In this document: positions 16,623 through 27,466 of the stretch, in pieces
How positions within the stretch are numbered: position 1 is the stretch's first letter
Layout of the letters: every line of letters starts with the position of its first letter
Source: DASVCS01 sp036381495
Lineage (GTDB): Bacteria > Gemmatimonadota > Gemmatimonadetes > Longimicrobiales > RSA9
Reading direction: 5' to 3'
Assembly: GCA_036381495.1 (NCBI GenBank)
Contig: DASVCS010000059.1
Coordinates: 62,001-126,000, forward strand
Length of the DNA: 64,000 nucleotides
Translations under genes and position numbers: made by a program
Notes under the pieces: model-generated
What the model was told of the DNA's origin: nothing
What the model saw: the letters and a program-made list of their open reading frames with translations, nothing else
Databases searched by the model: none

Positions 16623-17143
16623 GGCCGCTGGGGAAACAACCCTTGCAGCGCGATACAGAAGTTCACGACCTGGTACGGCATCACGTTGTTGTGCGGCGCG
16701 CCGCCGCCGGTGACGGCGGTGATCGCCTCCGGCGCCATCGTCGCATCCGGCGCGGCGTCGGAGTAGATGTTGCCGCCCAACGCGGTGGTCATGACGCTCG
16801 CGTCGTTCGGTACGGTCGCGGTGCCGCGGCCCGAGCTGGCCTGGAGCCCGTGCGCGTGCTCCGGCAACTCAGCGCTCGTCAGCAACACCTTTTCGCTGCC
16901 GCCGGCTTCGCCGAGTTGCCTGGGCGTCAGCCCCGGACCGGCGCCCGCGCCGACCGGCACGCGGCCCTGGAGGTTCGGCAAGGCGAACGTCGACTTCCCG
17001 TCCCCGCCGTATATCGTGCCGATCAGCGAGAAGAGCGCGCTGTTCTGACCGATCAACATGAGCTGTCCGTCGCATGTGGCCCAGCCGCGCGGCGCGAAGG
17101 TGCACGCCCAGGGACGAATCTCCGCAAGGAATGGTTCGGCCAT
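16619..17143 (-). CDS. Tail-collar domain protein (microcystin-dependent-protein-like), copy 3
   Basis: 174 residues. N-terminal phage tail-collar (short tail fibre, Mdp) signature: FLAEIRPWACTFAPRGWATCDGQLM, SLIGTIYGGDGKSTFALPNLQGRVPVGAG, ELPEHAHG, with a C-terminal NVMPYQVVNFCIALQG. GGAGAG lies upstream of the ATG. Third of three tandem paralogues, 9 bp after copy 2. Such proteins trimerise in phage tails, but stand-alone operons of two or three collar genes occur in non-phage loci; no other phage gene is nearby. Confidence 0.85.
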   Translation of the reverse strand: MAEPFLAEIRPWACTFAPRGWATCDGQLMLIGQNSALFSLIGTIYGGDGKSTFALPNLQGRVPVGAGAGPGLTPRQLGEAGGSEKVLLTSAELPEHAHGLQASSGRGTATVPNDASVMTTALGGNIYSDAAPDATMAPEAITAVTGGGAPHNNVMPYQVVNFCIALQGLFPQRP

Positions 17144-17152
17144 CGATCTCTC

Positions 17153-17683
17153 CTAGTCGCGGGGCGGGTAGATGCCCTCGGTCGCGATGATGTAGTTGAT
17201 GCAGAGGAATGGCTGCATGTTGTCGTGTGGCTGCGGCGACGCGGAGCCGTACGGGTTGCCGGAGGCGTCGACCGCGGGGCCGATGGCCGCCGCATTCATC
17301 GCGATGTTCGGGTCGAACTCCCCGTACATGCGGACGCTGACGGTCGACGCGACCACGCCCGCGCCGGGATTCGACGAATCGGCCGCGAAGGTCGACGCGT
17401 AGAACGCGTGCGAGTGCGCCGGGAACTGCGCCGGCGTGAGCGCGACCGCCTCACTGCCGCCCGCCTGCCCCGGCGGGTCGGTGGCGCTCACGTGGATCGG
17501 CACGCGGCCGCGCAGATCCGGGAGCGCGAAGGTCTTCACCCCGTCGCCGCCGTACGTCGTTCCGAGAAGCGCAAAGAGCGCCTGGTTTTCCTCGATCGGC
17601 AGCGTTTTACCGTCGCAGAACGCCCAGCCCACGGGCGCGAAGGTGCCGCCGAACATCCGGATCTCGCCGATGAAGGGTTCCAT
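17153..17683 (-). CDS. Tail-collar domain protein, copy 2
   Basis: 176 residues: MEPFIGEIRMFGGTFAPVGWAFCDG, ALFALLGTTYGGDGVKTFALPDLRGRVPIHV, QFPAHSHAF, and C-terminal NMQPFLCINYIIATEG. Same architecture as its neighbours, with GAGGTGAG before the start. It lies 8 bp after copy 1. The middle region between PAHSHAF and the C-terminal motif is the variable part in all three copies, as expected for a surface-exposed tip. Confidence 0.85.
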   Translation of the reverse strand: MEPFIGEIRMFGGTFAPVGWAFCDGKTLPIEENQALFALLGTTYGGDGVKTFALPDLRGRVPIHVSATDPPGQAGGSEAVALTPAQFPAHSHAFYASTFAADSSNPGAGVVASTVSVRMYGEFDPNIAMNAAAIGPAVDASGNPYGSASPQPHDNMQPFLCINYIIATEGIYPPRD

Positions 17684-17691
17684 GGCTCACC

Positions 17692-18198
17692 TCAGTCGTG
17701 GCTGGGGTATGCGCCCGTCAGGGCGATGCAGAACGGCACGGCCAGGTAGGGCTGCATGTTGTCGTGCGGCTCGCCGCCGGTCACCGCCACCGTCTGCGGC
17801 GACAGCGTCGCCGGCTCCGGGTCGCTCCGCGGCGAGCGGTAGATGGGCGAGCCGCTCGCGAGAAGCGCACCGGTCGGCTGCGGCGACGTGCCGGCGCCCC
17901 CAACCGCGCGCACCGGATGCGAATGCACGCCCGGCACCTCGCTCATCGTCAGCGTGTGCGCCTCCTCACCCCCCACCTGCCCCTGCGAATAGGCCGGTCC
18001 GCGGTGCACCGGCGCGCGACCCCGAAGGTCCGGCAGGTTGAACGTCGTGGTCCCGTTTCCGCCGTACGTCGTTCCGAGCAGCGAGAACAGCGCCTGGTTC
18101 TGCGCGATCGCCATCGCCTGACCGTCGCAGAACGCCCACCCGCGCGGCGGGTAGGTGAACGCCATCATCCGGATCTCGGATAGGAAGGGGTCGGCCAT
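17692..18198 (-). CDS. Tail-collar domain protein, copy 1
   Basis: 168 residues: MADPFLSEIRMMAFTYPPRGWAFCDGQAM, ALFSLLGTTYGGNGTTTFNLPDLRGRAPVH, EVPGVHSHPV, C-terminal NMQPYLAVPFCIALTG. A strong GAGGAG site precedes ATG 18198, making this the first gene of the operon copy 1, copy 2, copy 3, GNAT. No phage structural, integrase or lysis genes are in the window, so a resident operon is more likely than a prophage remnant. Confidence 0.85.
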   Translation of the reverse strand: MADPFLSEIRMMAFTYPPRGWAFCDGQAMAIAQNQALFSLLGTTYGGNGTTTFNLPDLRGRAPVHRGPAYSQGQVGGEEAHTLTMSEVPGVHSHPVRAVGGAGTSPQPTGALLASGSPIYRSPRSDPEPATLSPQTVAVTGGEPHDNMQPYLAVPFCIALTGAYPSHD

Positions 18199-18294
18199 CG
18201 TCTGAATCTCCTCTCGGCTGAATGGTTGATGCTGCTCGTCGAAGCCCGATCCGCGGCGACCGTCGCGGCCGACGCGGATCGGGCCTCGCGCCGG

Positions 18295-21200
18295 TTACGG
18301 TGCGAATCCGGGCGTCGGGCAGGACGGGATGTTCATGACGTTATTCACCTGTGAGGTTGCGTCGAGCACCATGGCCTCGCCGCCTTGCGTGCTGTTGCGG
18401 GCGACCACGTATGCAAGCACGTCTCCGGCCAGCCCCCCGCCGCTCACGGTGAACCCGGGCATGTAGATCGTGGTCGCTGCGTCCGGCTGCTCGAAGTAAA
18501 GGTGAGCGCCGAACAGCGCGCCCAAATCGAACTCATTCTTCTGTTCCGTAGTCCCGCCGCCGAGCACGAGACAGACCTGATTCACATCCCCCTTCGCGCC
18601 CATGTACAGCCCGAAGCTGTCGAAGCTGTTCGCGGCGTCCAGGTTGCGGATGTCGTTATTCAGGATCGTAGCGTTGAACCTCCCCGCGCCATCCTGCGAA
18701 TGCACCGTAATTCCTTCCTGTTCACATCCGTCGATCTGGTTGTCGGTGACCGACGCCGTATGGGTACCGTCACCCTCGAGCGCGAGCTGAATGCCAAAGA
18801 ACCCACAGGAGCCCCAAGTCCCGCCGCCGATCGTGTTGCCGCGGATGTACCCGGCCATGTTCGCAGTCGCGGTCGTACCCCGCGCCAAGATGAGGATCGA
18901 ATTGCCATCCTGCGTGCCGATCTTGTTGCCGAAAATGTCGTAGGTGATGGAGCCGCTCCACGAGGTGGTACCCCCAGGCGGCGCGATGACGATCGCGTCC
19001 TGGCTCTCGCCCGAGAACGTGTTGTTGCCGATCTCGAGGTGGCCGCCCCCTCCCCCGGCCATCAAGTACCGGAAGTCGTAGAAGTCGGGCATGGTCACGT
19101 CGTTGTCGAGCGCCGTGACATTGATCGTGGCCGTGCCGGTCGCGCTGACGAAGATGCCTGCCCGGTTGACCAGGGTCGTCGTCTCGTCCGCCGCGGAAAT
19201 CGTGTCGCTATCGATGGTGAGCGTGAGCGTGCCCGCGGTGTTTTCGATGAATACGCCGTGCCCGCGCGAGTCGGTCACGCTGGTGTTCGAGATCTCGGCG
19301 GCGCCGGTCAGCCCGGTGAAATGGACGCCGTGCTCGTCATCGGCGTCGCCGTTCGAGTCGAGGGTGGAGTTGCGGAGCGAGAACCCGGCCACGTTGTTTC
19401 CATTGATGCCGTGGCCGCCGTTGTTCTGGATGGTCATCCAGTTCAGGACGAGCGCATCGGTGCCATCGGCCAGGATCCCATCGCCGCTCATGTTCTGGAT
19501 GACGCCGCCGACGCCGGGCGTGGCGGTCGGGGCGATGGTGAAGCTGCCGCTGATGTTCGTGAGCTTGATCCCGTTCGTGCCGCCGTTGGCGGAGACCTCG
19601 AGGAAGATGCCGTCGAGCGTGCCGTTCGCGAGGTCCACCGCCGCGCCGTTGGTCACGTTGATAGCGATGTCCCGATCGAGGGTCAGGGTGCCGAAGCCGT
19701 TGCCGGCGAGCCCCGCCCCGGCGGTCGTGGCGATGGTCAGGCCGCGCAGCGTGTTGTCCGTGCGGAGCACGATCCCGCCGGAGGCGCCGGCGATGACGGC
19801 GTGGGTCGCGTCCGGAGTCGACGCGTCGGTGGCGGGCAGCGGCGCGCTCGAGGCGGACGGCGTGATCCCGGTGATCTTCGAGAGGCTGCCGGTCGCGTCC
19901 TGGCCGATCAGCATCTGCCCCGCCCGCAGCGTGAGCGGGCCGGTGTACGCCGTTCCGCTCTCGTAGAGGAAGATCGCGTCGCCGTCGGCGGGGTCGTTGC
20001 CCAGTCCGTCGTTGGCGGTGTTGAACGCGGCCAGGCTGGAGAACGGGCTCGACAGCCGGCCGCAGCCGGACGCGACGCTCGTGCACGCGCTCGCGTTGTT
20101 GTTCACGAACCAGACCATGTCCTCGATGGTCAGCGTGACCCTCGCGGTGTCATCGCCGATGACGTAATCGAAGTGGTCGGTCCCGGTGTAGCCGGCCGGC
20201 GGGTCGTAGGTGAACTGGCCCATCCCCGCGCCGGACGTCGTCATCGCGACGTCGCCGCCCTGCTCCGTCCTGCCGGCCGTTCCGTTCCACCCCGCGAACG
20301 AGATGGTTTCACCCTCGACGAATGCGTCGTTGGCCACCACGGAGAACGCGCCGCCGTCCACATTGGCCGAGTTGATGGCGACGTTGCCGGTCACGGTCTC
20401 CGGGTACGCGTCGTCCGTGAGCGACGTCGCGACGGTGATCTCCGCCGTGCCCGAGCGCGTGCCGTCGGTCGCGGTGATCGTCGCCGTGCCCGCGCCGACC
20501 GCGGTCACCTCGCCCGTGCTGGCGTTCACCGTCGCGACGTCCGTGTCCGAGCTCGACCAGGTCACGGTCGTGCCGGTGACCGTGCGGCCGAGCGCGTCGC
20601 GAACCGTGGCCGCGAGCGTGACCGACGTCTCGTCGCCCGCGCCGAGGCCGAGCGCCGCCGTGGCGGGGGAGACATCGATCCACCCGTCCTGGTACTGCAC
20701 CTCGCCCCAGACGTAGACCGCGAACGTGAATTCGAGGACGTTCGACGAGAGCTGCCACTGCCACGTCTTCGCGGCGCTGGTCTCGTCCGGCGAGAGCAGG
20801 CCGTCGGTTCCGAGCGCGTCATCGTCCGCGCCGCCGATCGTCCCGCCGTACTGGAAGTAGGCCTGGTCCATCGCGGTGAAGGTGCCGGTGCCGTCCGCGT
20901 TCGCCACGTCCACGGTGCCCGGCTGGCCATCCGAGGTCCCGGTGGCGGCGGGCGGCGAGGCGAAGAAGATCCGCACGCCGGCCGCGTCCCCCGTCGTGCC
21001 GTCCGTCGTGCCGAGCGCCTGGCCGATCAGGTTCTTCACGGTCACATCGGCCTGGAAGATCCCGGTCGCCGCGGCCGGGGTGCAGGCGTCCTCGAAGCAG
21101 ACGTTCGTCGCGGCCAGCGTGACGAACTGGCCCTGGCCGCCCACGGTGAGCGCGCCCTGCGCGCCGTCGGGGAGCTGCGCCTCGGGTGCGCTGCACGAGA

Positions 21201-21402
21201 GCGTGCCGGCGCGGACGTCGGCGGTGCAGACCAACGCTTCGCGCGGCGCCTCGGGCGATGGTTCCGGCTCGAGTGGCAGACGGCCGGCATCGCCGTCGCA
21301 CGAACCGATAAGGAGCGGAAACGCGAGCGCGGAGGCGCAAGCGACGAGGGCGCCGCGCACGCGCGGCCGCACCGGCGGGATACCGAATCGGTTCGATCGC
21401 AT
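18295..21402 (-). CDS. Large beta-helix lipoprotein with BIG2 domain
   Basis: 1035 residues from ATG 21402 (MRSNRFGIPPVRPRVRG), giving a signal peptide with lipobox LLIGSC. An open extension upstream has no signal character. Domains: (1) residues 40-240, the same unnamed domain as in the 6166-7074 lipoprotein (KNLIGQALGTTDGTT, GVRIFFASP, DGLLSPDET, YVWGEVQYQDGW); (2) a BIG2 domain near 260-340; (3) a cadherin/VCBS-like piece with GYTGTDHFDYVIGDDTARVTL; (4) a long right-handed beta-helix with PbH1 repeats (HGINGNNVAGFSLRNSTLDS, GHGVFIENTAGTLTLTI). The build suggests a cell-surface adhesin or polysaccharide-binding protein; no catalytic residues can be assigned. Lies 97 bp upstream of the collar operon on the same strand. 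Confidence 0.78.
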   Translation of the reverse strand: MRSNRFGIPPVRPRVRGALVACASALAFPLLIGSCDGDAGRLPLEPEPSPEAPREALVCTADVRAGTLSCSAPEAQLPDGAQGALTVGGQGQFVTLAATNVCFEDACTPAAATGIFQADVTVKNLIGQALGTTDGTTGDAAGVRIFFASPPAATGTSDGQPGTVDVANADGTGTFTAMDQAYFQYGGTIGGADDDALGTDGLLSPDETSAAKTWQWQLSSNVLEFTFAVYVWGEVQYQDGWIDVSPATAALGLGAGDETSVTLAATVRDALGRTVTGTTVTWSSSDTDVATVNASTGEVTAVGAGTATITATDGTRSGTAEITVATSLTDDAYPETVTGNVAINSANVDGGAFSVVANDAFVEGETISFAGWNGTAGRTEQGGDVAMTTSGAGMGQFTYDPPAGYTGTDHFDYVIGDDTARVTLTIEDMVWFVNNNASACTSVASGCGRLSSPFSSLAAFNTANDGLGNDPADGDAIFLYESGTAYTGPLTLRAGQMLIGQDATGSLSKITGITPSASSAPLPATDASTPDATHAVIAGASGGIVLRTDNTLRGLTIATTAGAGLAGNGFGTLTLDRDIAINVTNGAAVDLANGTLDGIFLEVSANGGTNGIKLTNISGSFTIAPTATPGVGGVIQNMSGDGILADGTDALVLNWMTIQNNGGHGINGNNVAGFSLRNSTLDSNGDADDEHGVHFTGLTGAAEISNTSVTDSRGHGVFIENTAGTLTLTIDSDTISAADETTTLVNRAGIFVSATGTATINVTALDNDVTMPDFYDFRYLMAGGGGGHLEIGNNTFSGESQDAIVIAPPGGTTSWSGSITYDIFGNKIGTQDGNSILILARGTTATANMAGYIRGNTIGGGTWGSCGFFGIQLALEGDGTHTASVTDNQIDGCEQEGITVHSQDGAGRFNATILNNDIRNLDAANSFDSFGLYMGAKGDVNQVCLVLGGGTTEQKNEFDLGALFGAHLYFEQPDAATTIYMPGFTVSGGGLAGDVLAYVVARNSTQGGEAMVLDATSQVNNVMNIPSCPTPGFAP

Positions 21403-22058
21403 GGGCTCGTCCGATGGATCGGTGGTCACGGTCGGGTCATGGCGTGGACCACGCGTCGAGCGCGGCGGCACGCTACGCGGCGCAGCCACACGGGCGGCCC
21501 GCGCCGTTCGGTCGACAGCGCTCCACGCCGCGTGGCCGAAGTCCCGGGAGAGATCGCCGCATCCCGAGTCGCACGCGCCCATGGCGACCGCTCCTGCGGA
21601 CGCAACGCCGTCAAACCACCACGGTGGTCGATGCGGTCACGGGATGAAGCTCAGGCTCTGTGCGCCGGTGGATGACGGCGCACGGATGGACAACAGGAGA
21701 ATGCACGCCGCGCGAAAAGTCAAGCGATTTCTCGGAGAAGCATGGAATCGCGCGGAACTCCGCGCCGATGTTCCGCCAACCGCATCGCCGGCCACGACGT
21801 CCGCGGCCGCCCGACCGCCGTTGCGGGACGCGAGCGCCGCGGTCGGGCGGCCGTTCCGTTGCCCGCGCACACGGCGTCTGAACACGTCATCCGCCGCGGG
21901 GCCGCCAGCGCGTTCCGGCGGGGTCCTGCGAGCAATGGGGCCGGCGGATTCCGTATGGCGGCCCGCCCGTTGCGGCGCGACGCGTGACGCGCCCCGGACA
22001 CCGCGCGACGCGCGCCGCGTTCTGCCCCCGGCGCGGTTGACCCCGGCACCCGGCCCGC
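21403..22058. other. Spacer between the divergent beta-helix and thiC genes
   Basis: About 650 bp with no gene I can support; all open frames here are compositional. The riboswitch starts at its right end. Confidence 0.5.
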
Positions 22059-22160
22059 GTAACTTGGGGTGGTCAGCCGCCAGGGGCATCCCGGCCCGTC
22101 GCCGGGATTGAGAACGGACCCTTGGAACCTGATCCGGTTGAGACCGGCGTAGGGAGCGCG
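22059..22160 (+). promoter_or_regulatory. TPP (thiamine pyrophosphate) riboswitch
   Basis: The THI-element core is clear: GGGGTGG (22066-22072), GGGATTGAGAACGG (J2/4 TGAGA at 22110-22114), then ACCCTTGGAACCTGATCC (22117-22134) and GGCGTAGGGAGCG (22146-22158). It sits about 140 bp before thiC, where TPP riboswitches are standard. A hairpin terminator follows, so control is probably by premature termination when TPP is bound. Confidence 0.95.
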
Positions 22161-22207
22161 GCAGCGGATGTGAAGGCGCACGGGAGAATCCCCGCGCGTC
22201 CGCATGT

Positions 22208-22239
22208 GCCGCCCGCGCAACCGGGCGGCGTTTTCGTTC
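22208..22239 (+). terminator. Riboswitch expression-platform terminator
   Basis: GCCGCCCG (22208-22215) and CGGGCGGC (22222-22229) form a perfect 8-bp stem with a CGCAAC loop, followed by GTTTTCGTT. It lies between the TPP aptamer and thiC. Confidence 0.8.
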
Positions 22240-22300
22240 CCGCCCCGGGGGCCCTGCCCTGCCCCGACGCCGCTGCTCGACCGCACCCGCACGGAGGTCG

Positions 22301-24133
<1,833 letters not shown>

Positions 24134-24144
24134 TACCGGAGAAT

Positions 24145-24182
24145 CTGCGGGTGCCCGATCGATGGGGGCGCCCGCAGGTTCG
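24145..24182 (+). terminator. thiC terminator hairpin
   Basis: CTGCGGGTGCCC (24145-24156) pairs with GGGCGCCCGCAG (24166-24177) with one wobble. Starts 11 bp after the thiC stop; only a weak T-tract (GTTCGTT) follows. Confidence 0.65.
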
Positions 24183-24268
24183 TTCGCACCGGTCCGCGGC
24201 CCGCGCCCGAAGCCGAGATCGGTCCGGCGTCGCCCATGCCGGCGCTCCGTGCGGACGCGAGCCGAGCG

Positions 24269-25882
24269 TCAGAGCATCACGTCTCGACTGTGGAGCCCTG
24301 TCGCGCCGCTCGGCCGTATGGGCGAGCGCGCCTCGATCTGCGGCGTGCCGTCGCCTTCGAAGCAGCGCACGGTGAAGGTGTGCTCGCCCGGCTGGAAGGG
24401 CCAATCGAAGCGCCAGATCACCCAGGTGGTCGGGGAGATCGGCTCGCGTAGCCGGGCCTGCCGCCAGGGTCCGTCATCCACGCGGACCTCGACCCTGGAG
24501 ATGCCGCGCGCGCCGGCGTGCGCGATGCCGCCGATCGGGATGCGCATCGCCTGGTCGGCCTGGATGACCATCATGTCCACGCCGACCGTGTCGATCACCG
24601 CGGTGGCGCGCATGCGCGCGACCGGGTCCCACCCGCGGCGGACCCAGTAGCCCGCCTCATCGTGATCGATCGCATCGATCGCCTCGATCCATTTCGGCTG
24701 CTTCATGCCGTAGAGGTCGGGGATGTAGATCCGGAGCGGAAAGCCGTGTTCGGCCGGCAGGGGGAGTCCATCCCAGGCGTAGGTGAGCATGATCCGCTCA
24801 TCGGCGCGGATCGCGTCCAGCGCGACGACTTCGTGGAAGCCATCGACCGAACGCATCCGCAGATGCGTCGCGTTGCCGGCCGGCCGGACCGTGTCCAGGA
24901 TCCGTTGCAGACTGACCCCGGTCCAACGGGTGGTGCCGATCAGATCGCCGGCGATCGGGTTGGAGATGCAGGAGAGCGTGATGAACTGGTGCAGCGGCTC
25001 GTAGTTGCTCCTGAGCTCGCCGATCGTCAGCTCGACGGGCCTCTCGACGAGCCCGCCGATCCGCAGCCGCCACTCGTCTTCGTCGACGACGGGCGCGCGG
25101 GTGTCGATGTCGATCCTGTAGTGGTCCTCGACCGGGGTGAGCTCCGGGCGCGTGCCCTGCACCGGCTCGACCGGTGAGTCGGCGTTCGGCAGCCGGTTCC
25201 GCGCCGACCACGGCACGCCCCTCATCCGCCCGCGCCTGCTCCCGATCAGCGCTCCCAGACCGGCGCCCACGATGGTGATGACGGCCGTCGCACCGCCGAG
25301 CCGGATGAGGAACCTGCGGCGATCGATGCGCTCGACCGCGGCGCCTGGAGCACCGGCGACGCCGGGAGCGGCGCCGGCCCTGCGCAACCGGTCGTACGTC
25401 CAGCCCAGGGCCGCACCCCAGACCAGGAAGACCAGGAGAATCCAGCCGGCGCGCGCCAACGGGCCGGCGGTCGCCGGTTGGTGGCTGGACAGGCTGATCG
25501 CCACGAGGGCGGCGCCCAGAAGTCCGCCGAGGACGACGCCGGGGATCAAGCCGGCCGTCCCCCCGCTCCGGTTCAGGGCGCCGAACAGCACGGCCCCGGC
25601 GATGATGCCGGTGAGGAGGAGGCCGCAGATCGCCAGGATCTGCTCCGCCGTCTTGGCCGCGGTCGAGATGTCCCCGAGGCGCAGCGCGCGGATGACCGCC
25701 ACCATTGCATCGATGCCGATGGTGACGACCGAGCCGGGCAGGCGCCGCGCCAGCCAATCGAAGACATCGAAGGGAACGAAGGGAAGGCCGGCGAGCTGCT
25801 GCGCCAGGTAGAGGATCGCGATCAACGCGATCGTGAGTAGCGCGCCGACCAGTCCGCCGGTGAGGACGCCGGCTCCGTTCAT
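24269..25882 (-). CDS. Membrane-anchored molybdopterin oxidoreductase (sulfite-oxidase family)
   Basis: 537 residues. The N-terminal 180 residues contain about five membrane segments (e.g. VGALLTIALIAILYLAQQL, ILAICGLLLTGIIAGAVLF), then a twin-Arg-like/TM stretch (RRRFLIRLGGATAVITIVGAGLGALIG). From about 235 on it is the sulfite-oxidase-type molybdenum-cofactor fold. C305 in LSCISNP is the expected Mo ligand; WTGVSLQRIL and PLRIYIPDLYGMKQPKWI are family signatures. The C-terminal 110 residues form the Mo-co dimerisation Ig-like domain (GISRVEVRVDDGPW). The redox module faces the outside. The substrate is unknown, and no cytochrome gene is adjacent. GGATCC is a weak ribosome site. Confidence 0.85.
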   Translation of the reverse strand: MNGAGVLTGGLVGALLTIALIAILYLAQQLAGLPFVPFDVFDWLARRLPGSVVTIGIDAMVAVIRALRLGDISTAAKTAEQILAICGLLLTGIIAGAVLFGALNRSGGTAGLIPGVVLGGLLGAALVAISLSSHQPATAGPLARAGWILLVFLVWGAALGWTYDRLRRAGAAPGVAGAPGAAVERIDRRRFLIRLGGATAVITIVGAGLGALIGSRRGRMRGVPWSARNRLPNADSPVEPVQGTRPELTPVEDHYRIDIDTRAPVVDEDEWRLRIGGLVERPVELTIGELRSNYEPLHQFITLSCISNPIAGDLIGTTRWTGVSLQRILDTVRPAGNATHLRMRSVDGFHEVVALDAIRADERIMLTYAWDGLPLPAEHGFPLRIYIPDLYGMKQPKWIEAIDAIDHDEAGYWVRRGWDPVARMRATAVIDTVGVDMMVIQADQAMRIPIGGIAHAGARGISRVEVRVDDGPWRQARLREPISPTTWVIWRFDWPFQPGEHTFTVRCFEGDGTPQIEARSPIRPSGATGLHSRDVML

Positions 25883-26155
25883 GGATCCGATTCAACGGTT
25901 TGCATGCGAGGAGTGGTCGCCGCGCGCAGGGCCCCGATCCCGCCGCGCCGATCGCCGCACCGGGTGTGCGCGTCCATCGTCGAGCCGTCTCGTCATCACG
26001 GGTCGGAGCCGTCGCCGACCGCTCGGCAACTGCCGGTGGGCTGGCAAATAGCGGACCAGAGGGGGCGCAGGTGTGGTGGGCGGTGATCCGCCCCGCCGTG
26101 TGCACGTCGACCTCCACCTTCAGCGTGCTGCGGAGCAGGTCGAAGATGGATGAAC

Positions 26156-26914
26156 TCAGCGTGCGGCCGCGATCAGAAACGCCGAGAAGCCCAGCATGGC
26201 CAGAAGCCCAACGAAGGCGGGATGATCGAACACGGCCTCCGGCGCCATGGTCTCGACCGTCAGCGCGATCAGGGCTCCGGCCGCGAGCGCCTCGAGCCAG
26301 CCGCGCTCGATGTCTCCGCCGCTGAAGAGAGCAAAACCGAGTAACGCCGCCACCACCGTCACGACTGTGGCTCCAATCCAGACCAGAAGGACGTAGCCGC
26401 GACTTCGGCCCGCCTCGCGCATGCCCGCCGAGCTGGACATGCCCTCTGCGAAGTTGCCGAGGCCGAAGGCGGCAATCAGCGCGAACGGCGGCAGCGCCTC
26501 GCTCCCACCCGCCGCGGCAGCCCCGATGATCAGCGCCTCGGGCACGCCGTCGAGCAGTGAGCCGAGGGCGATGGCAAGGCCGCTCCCCGGCACGTCAGCC
26601 TCGCTGGGCTGGCGCACGCACGCGCCACAACCCTTGCGCTTGTGCGCCTCCCAGCGTCGGAGCGCCAAGTTGCCCAAGCTGAATGCTGTCGCGCCGATGA
26701 GCGCGCCCATGGCGGCGGTGTATGCGGCCAGGACAGTCACCGCGCCCGAGATGAGGTCGAGGGACGCGGCTGCGATCAGCAGGCCGACGCCAGCCGCCGT
26801 CACGGCGGCAATCGTCCGGTGCTCGATCCGCAACCGCAATCCCGCGAGTGCTCCGGCGATCAGGCCCGAAGCGGACAGCAGGCCGTACAGTGCCGCCGTT
26901 TGCCAGCGGCTCAC
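26156..26914 (-). CDS. ZIP-family metal transporter
   Basis: 252 residues from GTG 26914 (GGCGAGG upstream). Eight or so hydrophobic segments, with the ZIP core motifs: TM4-like SLLDGVPEALIIGAA and TM5-like FGLGNFAEGMSSSAGM, which hold the acidic and polar metal ligands (here D/E/N with no His). A cytoplasmic Cys-containing loop (HKRKGCGACVRQPS) lies between TM3 and TM4. ZIP proteins import zinc or other divalent ions into the cytoplasm. The lack of the usual His in both motifs means the metal is uncertain. No regulator adjoins it. Confidence 0.78.
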   Translation of the reverse strand: MSRWQTAALYGLLSASGLIAGALAGLRLRIEHRTIAAVTAAGVGLLIAAASLDLISGAVTVLAAYTAAMGALIGATAFSLGNLALRRWEAHKRKGCGACVRQPSEADVPGSGLAIALGSLLDGVPEALIIGAAAAGGSEALPPFALIAAFGLGNFAEGMSSSAGMREAGRSRGYVLLVWIGATVVTVVAALLGFALFSGGDIERGWLEALAAGALIALTVETMAPEAVFDHPAFVGLLAMLGFSAFLIAAAR

Positions 26915-27466
26915 GGGCGGCGTGCCTCGCCAGCGAAGCCGGCGTTCGGCACGGCCACGCGGGGCCCTCCGGGTGCGCTATCGTCCCTGGCTGTCCGCTC
27001 GCCGCCGACGCCCACGGGCACCGGATACCCGTCGCAAGCGGCGAACATGTCAGGATTCAGGGGAGGCGAGGGGCGGTTCATCCCGACAACGTAAGCAGTT
27101 CTCGTTGCGGAAACCATGGGGTCGCCGCGTAGTGTCGTTCCAGCCGGCTGGAGATGGGCTTCGGCCTGTACAGTAGACGAACTCCTCGAAGCCGCCTCCG
27201 AGCGATCCGCGCGCCCACTGAACCGTGACCGTGGCGCTGGCCCCCTGAGGCATGCTCTATGCTGACGGTAACATCTTGAGCCAATGCTTCAGGTCGCCCG
27301 CGGAGCGGGGATCCGGCCAGGAGGCCGGCTCGGACGACGACGATCGGCCCGAACGTCCGGCGCGATACTTCGACGCAACCAAGAAACGACCCATGGCTCT
27401 CGAGTACTCCTGCGTCAATGGAGTTTCGCGATCGTATTTATGGCTGACCTACGAGGAGTTCGGAAC
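26915..27466. other. Spacer between the divergent ZIP and msrB genes
   Basis: About 550 bp, less GC-rich than its surroundings, with several short overlapping frames but none recognisable. It may hold decayed coding sequence, like the region right of msrB. Confidence 0.4.

Noticed and set aside
15841..18198. Prophage or tailocin
   Set aside because: Only collar-domain genes are present; no capsid, baseplate, portal, lysis or integrase gene within the window.
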